From assembly GCA_019416285.1 (NCBI GenBank), contig DXXM01000017.1, positions 1 to 63,628 on the forward strand: a stretch of DNA of 63,628 bases. Direction: 5' to 3'. The DNA comes from Bacteroidales bacterium (GTDB lineage: Bacteria > Bacteroidota > Bacteroidia > Bacteroidales > Muribaculaceae). The notes under the pieces are model-generated. The model had not been told where the DNA came from. It saw nothing but the letters and a program-made list of their open reading frames with translations, and searched no databases. Below, piece by piece: positions 55,357 through 61,995 of the stretch; positions within the stretch are counted from its first letter, which is position 1; each line of letters opens with the position of its first letter. The position numbers and the translations under genes were made by a program.

Positions 55357-56391
55357 TCAGTATCTTACTTCACATTCCACATTCATGCCGGCACGGAGTT
55401 TCTGCATATCAACCTCACTGTTGTTTCCGGTGAACATAATTCTTACCGGAACACGCTGGCGCACCTTGACAAAATTACCTGCCGAATTATCCTGAGGCAA
55501 TATTGAGAGCGATGCTCCTGTTGCCTTTGAAATTGACTCAACTTTGCCGCTGAATACCACATCGGGAATTGCATCGACTTTAATCACCACATCACTGCCC
55601 GGAGCAATGTGTTTAAGCTGTGTTTCTTTATAGTTGGCAGTAACCCATACATCGCCGGAATCAACGACATCAAGCAAAGTCTGACCGGGCTGCACAAGCT
55701 GACCAACCTGAATTTCTTTCCTCGAAGTATAACCGTCACACGGTGCAATGATTACACAATACGACAGATTAAGTTCGGCAGTTTCCAACAGGGCTTTGGC
55801 AAGTTCTATCCCTGCGTCATTCTGGGCAATTCTCTGACGTGTTTCGGCCACGACAGATGATGTTGCGGAGCGTTGGCGCGACAACATTTCATAACGCGCT
55901 TTCTTAGCATCGTAGTCGGTCTTTGCAGCATCGTATTGCTGACGTGTCACAGCATCTTTTTCAAGCAGTTTCTTGTATCGCTCGAAGTCTGTCGCAGCCA
56001 TCTCCATAACAACTTTAGCTTCGGCAATAGATGCTTCGGTTACAGCTACATTGGCCGATGCGACCCCGACTGTATGGTCGGCGACTGTGCGCCCGGCTTG
56101 TGCATTCTGATAGTCGGCACGAGCCTGAGCCACACGCAGGCGCATATCGGCATCGTCAATTATCACAAGAGTATCACCTTTTTTCACCGGTTCATACTCA
56201 TTGAAACGTATTTCTTTGATGTAGCCCTGCACGCGGCTGTTTACGGGCACTATCTGCTGTTTTACCTGCGCGTTGTCGGTGAACTCGACATTGCCGAGAT
56301 GAACAAACTTGCTGCATACCCACAATGCAGCGGCGGCAATGACCAGTAGTGTCACAATATATGAGATGACTTTTTTTGTACGGTGTTTCAT
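55357..56391 (-). CDS. HlyD/EmrA-family membrane fusion protein, mobile copy
   Basis: 344 residues, the same length and domain order as 36879-37913: one transmembrane helix, split lipoyl-like domain (VNSRVQGYIKEIRFNEYEPVKKGD), long helical hairpin, beta-barrel. Overlaps the TolC stop by 4 bp, as in copy 1. Confidence 0.93.
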   Translation of the reverse strand: MKHRTKKVISYIVTLLVIAAAALWVCSKFVHLGNVEFTDNAQVKQQIVPVNSRVQGYIKEIRFNEYEPVKKGDTLVIIDDADMRLRVAQARADYQNAQAGRTVADHTVGVASANVAVTEASIAEAKVVMEMAATDFERYKKLLEKDAVTRQQYDAAKTDYDAKKARYEMLSRQRSATSSVVAETRQRIAQNDAGIELAKALLETAELNLSYCVIIAPCDGYTSRKEIQVGQLVQPGQTLLDVVDSGDVWVTANYKETQLKHIAPGSDVVIKVDAIPDVVFSGKVESISKATGASLSILPQDNSAGNFVKVRQRVPVRIMFTGNNSEVDMQKLRAGMNVECEVRY

Positions 56392-57707
56392 ATCCTTCCT
56401 GAAGTGAATAAGAGTTTGTAATAATAGTAGATGATGTTGATGCGGGCGTTGACAAGCATCTGCTCGGCATCAAGTTTTGAATTTGCCGCATCCAGCATAT
56501 CGGTGATAAGAGCCATTCCTTCCGAATAACGCGTAGAGGTAGTGCTGTAATTCCTTTCCGCCAGCTCAACGCTCTTTTGCTGAGTTTTCAGTTCCTCGTA
56601 TGCCTCCATATAACGCACATAGTCTGCGCGGACACCAAGGCTCACGTTCTCCCGTGCGGCTTCAAGTTGATCAAGTGCTGTCTGCGTGGCTGCACGGCTT
56701 TTTGACAATGATTTGTTACTCTTGTATAACGAGGATATATTATAGCTGACGCCAATGCCGACATACCAATAACTGAGATTACGGTTAATTGGAGGAACTT
56801 CCACAAGTATCGGGCCGTCGATGCTCCATCCGGCCTGAATACCGATTTTGGGCAGACGGTCGCTCTTTACAAGCGTTTCGGCTTTACGGCTGATGTCCAC
56901 TCCGGAACGTGCGAGTTTCAGGGTTGGGGATTCACTCTCGGCCGACTGTTGCCACCAATCTTCGCCGGCATACGGCAATGATCGGGCAAGAATTGTCGAG
57001 TCCGGCACAACTTCGATATTGTCATCAAGACCGGCAGTCACGACGAGATTCCGGTTAAGGATTGTCAGGGTATTGTTGATCTTGACAAGTTGCAGTTCGA
57101 GGTTTGATACAAGCAGTTCGTAACGGGTAATGTCATTCTGCAATGCCGTTCCCTGTTCATAACGGGCATTCATCTCCTCAAGTACTTTTCTGGCCTGCAT
57201 GATGTTATTCTCCACGACTGAGCGCAGGTTGAGACACTTGTATATGTCAAGATAGAATCCTGTGAGCTGAAATCTGATGTTGTCGCGCTGTAACTCCGTG
57301 GCATAGCGTGAGGCTGTTGATTTCAGTTCTGCCATCTCTATTCCAGCACTTATCGCTCCTCCGGTATAGACCGGCTGTGTGATATTGATGCCAAAAGCAT
57401 TACCGAAATGCGGAATCGGAGCCTTCTGATAGTCTGAGAAATTACGTTTTGTTGTGAAGCCGTCGCCAATATAACTGAACGACAAATTTGCTTCAATGTC
57501 GGGAAGTCGCCCGCTGCGGGCAACACTGATTTCCCGTCTTGCTTCTTCTTCGGCGGATAATGACGGGCGTAGTTGCGCACTGTTTGTTTCAGCAACCTCA
57601 AACAGGTCTTCGATTGTAAACACCTGTTTGGTCTGACCGACAGCACACACTCCGCCGCTCCACAAGGCTGCGGCAAGCAACCCTGTGAGCAATCGGTGAT
57701 TGTTCAT
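56388..57707 (-). CDS. TolC-family outer-membrane efflux protein, mobile copy
   Basis: 439 residues with signal peptide (cut near CAVGQ), OEP repeats. Same architecture and start (MNNHRLLTGLLAA) as 37910-39223. First gene of the mobile efflux operon, preceded at about 80 bp by a leader ORF. Confidence 0.93.
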   Translation of the reverse strand: MNNHRLLTGLLAAALWSGGVCAVGQTKQVFTIEDLFEVAETNSAQLRPSLSAEEEARREISVARSGRLPDIEANLSFSYIGDGFTTKRNFSDYQKAPIPHFGNAFGINITQPVYTGGAISAGIEMAELKSTASRYATELQRDNIRFQLTGFYLDIYKCLNLRSVVENNIMQARKVLEEMNARYEQGTALQNDITRYELLVSNLELQLVKINNTLTILNRNLVVTAGLDDNIEVVPDSTILARSLPYAGEDWWQQSAESESPTLKLARSGVDISRKAETLVKSDRLPKIGIQAGWSIDGPILVEVPPINRNLSYWYVGIGVSYNISSLYKSNKSLSKSRAATQTALDQLEAARENVSLGVRADYVRYMEAYEELKTQQKSVELAERNYSTTSTRYSEGMALITDMLDAANSKLDAEQMLVNARINIIYYYYKLLFTSGRI

Positions 57708-57788
57708 GTGAGGAATTAATTATTAAATGTGATAACGGAAAAACTCCGACCCGTTAAAAGGGCCGGATATGACTCTCAAAATAGAGTC

Positions 57789-57881
57789 TTATACAGAAGC
57801 GGTACTCTTCCAGTTCTCAAGATATCCCCAGTTAATCACAATCGGGGATGCGCTGAATTTTGCTGTCGATTTACAATTCAT
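57789..57881 (-). CDS. leader peptide of the mobile efflux operon (ENWKST type)
   Basis: A 30-residue frame from the ATG at 57881 to TAA at 57789-57791. Residues 22-27 are ENWKST, followed by ASV and stop. The same hexapeptide is at residues 22-27 of the 28-residue leader before the chromosomal efflux operon, with Asn17 also shared; the rest differs. The codons of the hexapeptide differ only at silent positions. Confidence 0.7.
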   Translation of the reverse strand: MNCKSTAKFSASPIVINWGYLENWKSTASV

Positions 57882-57889
57882 TTACAGTA

Positions 57890-57906
57890 CAATTCTTTGT
57901 GAATTG
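57890..57906. promoter_or_regulatory. palindromic operator or leader hairpin, efflux copy 2
   Basis: CAATTC-tttgt-GAATTG, five bases from the -7 box. It matches the copy 1 palindrome with A-T replacing G-C on both arms. Confidence 0.6.
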
Positions 57907-57911
57907 CACTG

Positions 57912-57919
57912 CAAAGTTA
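57912..57919 (-). promoter_or_regulatory. -7 box of efflux operon 2
   Basis: TAACTTTG on the minus strand, at the same distance from the palindrome as in copy 1. No TTG at ideal spacing. Confidence 0.5.
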
Positions 57920-58080
57920 CGAATTTTTTTTGATATTTCAGTCACACAACACCAATACAATCCATTACACCCCGATGCGTAACTACCATAACACAAAGGC
58001 GTAAGAGCTATTCGCCATTAGTCTGATGTCGCTTACCACCTGTTCAATATGTTGCGCTTTTTCATCAAAATATTTTCGGG

Positions 58081-58144
58081 TAATTTTGCCGATTTTTTAT
58101 AGTTCCAAAAGTCAAGTATTGAAATAATACCTCAATCTTGACTT
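58081..58144 (+). promoter_or_regulatory. promoter and leader hairpin of the sigma-54-type regulator
   Basis: TAATTTTG at 58081-58088, then a leader hairpin with stem AAGTCAAG (58109-58116) / CTTGACTT (58137-58144) and an inner TTGA/TCAA. Together with the efflux leader, this accounts for most of the 57708-58176 gap. Confidence 0.45.
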
Positions 58145-58176
58145 ATATTGTCTAATTTTTAACCATAAATTTAACA

Positions 58177-59451
58177 ATGAACAAAATCCTCATTGTAGAT
58201 GCCTCCGAATCAGACCGTCGGCTTATGTCTGGCTTGCTTACGCGTGCCGGGTATGAGCCGATTGCGGTCGATAGTATGGAGGCGGCAAAAGAAGAGGTGG
58301 CGAAACTGCCGCCCGGCGCGGTTATCGTTGCGGATTACAGGCTTCCCGACGGTTCCGCCAAAGAGTTAGTAAACTGGCAGAAGGGAGAGGATTTCACGTT
58401 TCCCGTCATTGCCATAGTAAACAACCTTAACGGTCCGGATTTGCTGGAGGTCATGAGCGACGGCGGAGCGGTAAATGTGGTGCAACGAGCCGGCATTGAC
58501 AAACAGCTCGTTGAAATTATCGGCAAGTATGCCAAGCCGGAGAGCGTTGTCCTCCACCTTGATAATACGATGATACCGCGCAAAAGCGAGGCATATCGTG
58601 CGATGATGGAATCCGTCAATCGCGTTGCCGCGACCAACGCCAACTGCATCATCTTCGGTGAGAGCGGCACGGGCAGGGAGCAGATTGCACGGCAGATTTA
58701 CCAGCAGAGTGCCAGAACGCAGAAGCCGCTGAAAGTGATCGAGGCCGGAGGAGCGGCACTTGTAGGTCGTCATAATCCCGACTCCGACCGAAGCGAGATA
58801 TTCAACCGTATCGAGGGTTATTTTCAGGAGGCTAAAGGCGGCACTATAATCCTCAAAAACATCCAGTTGCTGACCTTTGAGAAACAATCGGTACTTCTGC
58901 ACATTCTCGAACAGGAACATCCCGACGTGCGCATCATCAGCACCGCCAACGCCTCATTGTTGAAGATGGTGGCAGATGAAACATTCCGCGACAATCTGTT
59001 CTTCATACTGCGTCAGACAGGTATCACAGTGCCGCCACTCCGCGACACTACCGAGGACATACCCGATATAGCTGACTATCTCCTCACGAAGTATGCCCTG
59101 AAAAAGCAGTTGCCGAAGAAACGGTTGGATGCGTCGGCTATAAAGGCGCTCAAACTCCACCCGTGGCCCGGCAACATCCGCGAACTGAAAGACACCCTCC
59201 TTTTCGCCGCCTTCCACGCCAAAGGCGAAATTATCTCCACCGATGACCTTGTGTTCAGCGACATCCAGGCGGAAACAGCCGAAGACCTGACTCACCGCAA
59301 TCCAAAAGCGGAAAGAGACCGCATAATCAAGGCTTTTACTCGTGCCGGGACATGGCGGGGTGCCGCAAAGCTTTTGAAGGTATCGGAAAAGACACTCATT
59401 CAGCTCCGTAAGAAGCACCGCATCAATCCCGACGGAGAAATTGAGGCTTGA
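58177..59451 (+). CDS. RteB/NtrC-like response regulator, degenerate AAA+ domain
   Basis: 424 residues: receiver domain (1-115; Asp53 in VADYRLPDG), AAA+ sigma-54-type domain (about 130-350) and a C-terminal Fis-type HTH (RIIKAFTRAGTWRGAAKLLKVSEKTLIQLRKKHRI). It resembles RteB of CTnDOT-type elements. Key changes: Walker A is GESGTGRE with Arg167 instead of Lys, the GAFTGA loop that contacts sigma-54 is absent, and the receiver lacks the usual KP motif. It may work as a DNA-binding regulator without ATP-driven activation. No kinase gene is adjacent. Confidence 0.85.
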   Translation: MNKILIVDASESDRRLMSGLLTRAGYEPIAVDSMEAAKEEVAKLPPGAVIVADYRLPDGSAKELVNWQKGEDFTFPVIAIVNNLNGPDLLEVMSDGGAVNVVQRAGIDKQLVEIIGKYAKPESVVLHLDNTMIPRKSEAYRAMMESVNRVAATNANCIIFGESGTGREQIARQIYQQSARTQKPLKVIEAGGAALVGRHNPDSDRSEIFNRIEGYFQEAKGGTIILKNIQLLTFEKQSVLLHILEQEHPDVRIISTANASLLKMVADETFRDNLFFILRQTGITVPPLRDTTEDIPDIADYLLTKYALKKQLPKKRLDASAIKALKLHPWPGNIRELKDTLLFAAFHAKGEIISTDDLVFSDIQAETAEDLTHRNPKAERDRIIKAFTRAGTWRGAAKLLKVSEKTLIQLRKKHRINPDGEIEA

Positions 59452-59478
59452 TTATCTCAATAAAAATGCGTACCTTTG
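59448..59478 (+). promoter_or_regulatory. promoter of the structured RNA
   Basis: TTG at 59448-59450 and TACCTTTG at 59471-59478, spacer 20 bp. It overlaps the stop codon of the regulator gene. Confidence 0.6.
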
Positions 59479-59483
59479 CAACG

Positions 59484-59697
59484 CAAAATCGCAAAGAATA
59501 GCGGCTGAGGAGTCAGCTGTATAAATGATATTCATAACATAACACCGCAAAAAGTTCTCTTGTAAATCTGGAACATTCGCAAAACGGACTTTAGCGTGAT
59601 AGTTATGCTATGCAACTGCATAGCGTACATTCACCTATTCCGTTTAAGGCAATCCAGAGCCGACAAGAGAGATAGCGTAGGATGTACGCTATTTTTC
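59484..59697 (+). ncRNA. candidate structured RNA of about 210 nt
   Basis: No ORF. Nested stems: TCTCTTGT (59556-59563)/ACAAGAGA (59663-59670), TCTGGA (59567-59572)/TCCAGA (59653-59658), AAACGG (59582-59587)/CCGTTT (59640-59645), GTGA/TCAC, and a tip hairpin GCTATG (59607-59612)/CATAGC (59619-59624). It ends in a perfect terminator, ATAGCGTA/TACGCTAT (59672-59679, 59685-59692), then TTTTC. ATAGCGTAC (59620-59628) can alternatively pair with the 3' arm of the terminator. The start is inferred from the promoter. No known RNA family is recognised. Confidence 0.65.
59672..59697 (+). terminator. terminator of the structured RNA
   Basis: A perfect 8-bp stem with 5-nt loop followed by TTTTC. The remaining 59698-59794 shows nothing. 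Confidence 0.8.
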
Positions 59698-59794
59698 TAA
59701 ATAGTCAAATACTGCCAATCTATAAACCGTTCAACGCATAGTCCTCCTAAGCAGCTGTTATTCCAATTAATCACGAACTTTCCTGTCCACTAAT

Positions 59795-59825
59795 TTGTTT
59801 TGCAACTAAAATTTAGTTACTTTTG
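59795..59825 (+). promoter_or_regulatory. promoter of hicAB
   Basis: TTG at 59795-59797 and TACTTTTG at 59818-59825, spacer 20 bp, 18 bp before hicA. Confidence 0.6.
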
Positions 59826-59843
59826 CACCAAGATTACAAATGA

Positions 59844-60098
59844 ATGGGAACAAAAGAAAAACTAATAGCCCGCTTCTCCGCTCTTCCAAATGATTTCACT
59901 TGGGAGGAAATGAGACGTTTGCTCATTACCTTGGGATATCTTCCAGGCAATAAGGGCAAGACATCCGGATCTCGTGTCATCTTCAAGGGTGAAGGTAAGA
60001 AGCCCATAATGCTCCACAAGCCACATCCGGGTAATATCATCAAAGGTTACGTTATGAAACAGGTTTATGATTATCTTAAAAACGAAGGACTGATATGA
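59844..60098 (+). CDS. hicA: HicA-type mRNA interferase toxin
   Basis: 84 residues, HicA fold (double-stranded-RNA-binding-like): TWEEMRRLLITLGYLPGNKGKTSGSRVIF and the conserved His segment LHKPHPGNIIKGYVMKQVYDYLK. It cleaves mRNA when free. It overlaps hicB by 4 bp in the usual toxin-first order. Confidence 0.92.
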   Translation: MGTKEKLIARFSALPNDFTWEEMRRLLITLGYLPGNKGKTSGSRVIFKGEGKKPIMLHKPHPGNIIKGYVMKQVYDYLKNEGLI

Positions 60099-60433
60099 AT
60101 ACGTTGAAATATAAGGATTTTATCGGCTCGGTTGCATTCAGCGAGACCGACGGAGTTTTTTTCGGGAAAATCGAAGGAATTGACGGACTTGTAAATTTTG
60201 AAGGTGAAAGCGTTGCCGAACTCACGAATGCCTTTCATGAAGCTGTAGATGATTACGTTGCCTATTGCGCTGAGGAAGGCATTGAACCCCATAAAAGCTA
60301 TTCCGGCTCGCTGAACGTGCGTCTTACCCCCGACATCCATACTCGTGTTGCCTATCTTGCCAAACAAGCCGGGGTTTCAATAAACTCGTTCATACGCACA
60401 GCCGTCGAAAAACAAATTGCCGCTATGCTCTAA
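60095..60433 (+). CDS. hicB: HicB-type antitoxin
   Basis: 112 residues: partial RNase-H-like HicB domain (GSVAFSETDGVFFGKIEGIDGLVNFEGESVAELTNAFHEAVDDY) and a C-terminal ribbon-helix-helix segment (GSLNVRLTPDIHTRVAYLAKQAGVSINSFIRTAVEKQI). It neutralises HicA and represses the pair. Last gene before the right attachment site, and likely stabilises the element. Confidence 0.92.
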   Translation: MNTLKYKDFIGSVAFSETDGVFFGKIEGIDGLVNFEGESVAELTNAFHEAVDDYVAYCAEEGIEPHKSYSGSLNVRLTPDIHTRVAYLAKQAGVSINSFIRTAVEKQIAAML

Positions 60434-60613
60434 GTAAGGTATTTTAACGCCTCAGATGCCTGAAAATCGGTAAAAAAGCAGTAATTTTGTATAAACCCAA
60501 TGGAAACAATGGGGAAGAACATTGAAATAGTGCCGTGTGCAATTCGTGAACAACGGATAGTGCGGCATTACAATATTCTGGGAACGACTTAGTTACAACG
60601 ATATTATCCGACA

Positions 60614-60626
60614 CCAGGCGGATCAC
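60614..60626 (+). repeat. attR, 13-bp direct repeat
   Basis: CCAGGCGGATCAC, identical to 39749-39761. A TCGTGAACAA repeat (60544-60553) lies 60 bp inside. 60434-60613 holds no gene. Confidence 0.8.
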
Positions 60627-60635
60627 CAATAAAAC

Positions 60636-60672
60636 AAGCCAAATTGCTAATCTACAGCAGTTTGGCTTATTT
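60636..60672 (+). terminator. stranded tRNA-Lys terminator
   Basis: A 13-bp stem AAGCCAAATTGCT (60636-60648) with 60656-60668, one G-T pair, then ATTTCTTTC. It lies 10 bp beyond attR, where the tRNA terminator would have been before integration. Confidence 0.65.
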
Positions 60673-60684
60673 CTTTCTACAAAA

Positions 60685-61261
60685 TTGTCAACATTTTGTC
60701 AACGAAGCTGCGCTGTCAACACCGTGGTGTCGCAGTGTATGGTGTCGGGAGTTATGATTTCTTTCCACGAATCGCTTTCTATCTGCTTCGAAGGCTTCGA
60801 GGAAATGGATTTCGATGGCTTAAGCCGAAATTACGGTGCATTTGTTAAAACAGACTCAAATTTTCATAATTGTCTGCAAATTGTCTGCAAATCTAAACGC
60901 GAGCATTTTCAATTATTGGCAGTTGTTGTATTTTCTGCAACAACGAATATTCACAATAATAAGCAGCTATATGAATCCACATTTGAACTGGTGCAAAAAA
61001 TGCACAAGTTCAAATCCCATATCTTATGGAAAAAACTTTTTTCTATCAAAATTAACTAATACGCTCAGGGATTATTTACCCCTAATAAACTCGTGATAGA
61101 TTCGTCGGGGCTGGGTAGAGATCCAAACATTTATGACGCAGCCAGACAATTAGATGGCTTTAATTGAATATCCCTAAGTATTTATTTCATCGTGGCTTAT
61201 TCAAACATTAACTTTGGTGAGAACAATTACGCTACATATAAAGCGGGTTTTAAATTGATTA
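60685..61261. other. gap without a convincing gene
   Basis: 577 bp. Three GTCAAC copies (60687, 60698, 60715) and a doubled ATTGTCTGCAA near 60870 are visible. A 124-codon plus frame (60685-61059) has a poor, Cys- and Ser-rich composition with no signal or domain, and is not called as a gene. Confidence 0.4.
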
Positions 61262-61987
61262 TTAATGAGAGAACTTCGAATCCAGATGAATATCACCAAT
61301 AACTGGTACAATATGAATAAGGAAGCGTTGATTCCGAGAATCATCTTTGACGCTGATATGAGGTGCACGAGGTACTCCGTGTTCACCGCTACCTGCAATA
61401 ACAAGCTCGCACTTTTCCATATTAGTAAAATCTATACCTGCATTGTCTCGCCAAAACTCATGGAGTTTAAGCGCGCGTTGGTAGCTGAGGACATCATTGT
61501 TGAAGTAATCGTCAATATGATAGCCATCAGCCGAAGCCTGACCCTCGATAACGACAAGATACTTAATGTCAGTACGCAGAGAATCATTCTGCTGCAAATT
61601 AAGTATCGTGCGTTTGATTTCCTCACCAGCATCACGAATTTGTTGACGAATGGCATTAGCCTCTGTCAGATTATATTCGGGAGATTTAGGGTCGTCTTGA
61701 AGCAAGTTATCGAGAGAAAACTTACCTTTCTGATAGTTAACCTGAATTTTGAAGATATGTTTGAGGTAGTCTTGATTAAACTCGAAATATTCGGGGTCAA
61801 TATTATCTACAGCCTTGTAGATAGACATGATTTCCTCATACTTATCTTTGAACTCCTCCAGTTCGCGCTGCTTAATCTTGAAGCGGCTATAAGATACCGC
61901 AAAAAGTACAAGCATGATAGCAAACAACGTGGTCATAATATCCACATAGCTCGGCCAAAAAGCACTTTTATTATTGCGACTATCCAT
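61262..61987 (-). CDS. ZorB-like MotB/OmpA-domain protein
   Basis: 241 residues: short cytoplasmic N-terminus, one transmembrane helix with the proton-channel pattern PSYVDIMTTLFAIMLVLFAV (Asp16 is the likely ion-binding residue), a linker and a C-terminal OmpA-like domain (about 145-235; VIEGQASADG, LSYQRALKLHEFW, RNQRFLIHIVP). It would form a stator with the preceding gene, 8 bp upstream. The pair resembles ZorA-ZorB of Zorya anti-phage systems; other MotAB-like motors remain possible. Confidence 0.75.
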   Translation of the reverse strand: MDSRNNKSAFWPSYVDIMTTLFAIMLVLFAVSYSRFKIKQRELEEFKDKYEEIMSIYKAVDNIDPEYFEFNQDYLKHIFKIQVNYQKGKFSLDNLLQDDPKSPEYNLTEANAIRQQIRDAGEEIKRTILNLQQNDSLRTDIKYLVVIEGQASADGYHIDDYFNNDVLSYQRALKLHEFWRDNAGIDFTNMEKCELVIAGSGEHGVPRAPHISVKDDSRNQRFLIHIVPVIGDIHLDSKFSH

Positions 61988-61995
61988 AGGTAAAG

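Larger units (their letters stand above)
39749..60626. mobile_element. integrative mobilizable element in tRNA-Lys, about 20.9 kb
   Basis: Bounded by 13-bp direct repeats of the tRNA 3' end. It contains a tyrosine integrase next to attL, two excisionase-like HTH genes, a MobA-like protein, a relaxase and an oriT-like hairpin, but no type IV secretion genes; it should therefore need a helper for transfer. Cargo: XusABC-like siderophore uptake with a two-component system and PepSY-like protein, an efflux operon, a degenerate sigma-54-type regulator, a structured RNA and HicAB. GTGAACA repeats occur near both ends. Confidence 0.8.

Noticed and set aside
35276..57707. the two efflux operons as arms of a composite transposon
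   Set aside because: They are diverged in codon use, lack insertion sequences at their ends, and only one lies inside the att-bounded element.
60685..61059. 124-codon plus frame beyond attR
   Set aside because: Poor composition, no domain or signal peptide, begins at a weak start inside GTCAAC repeats.
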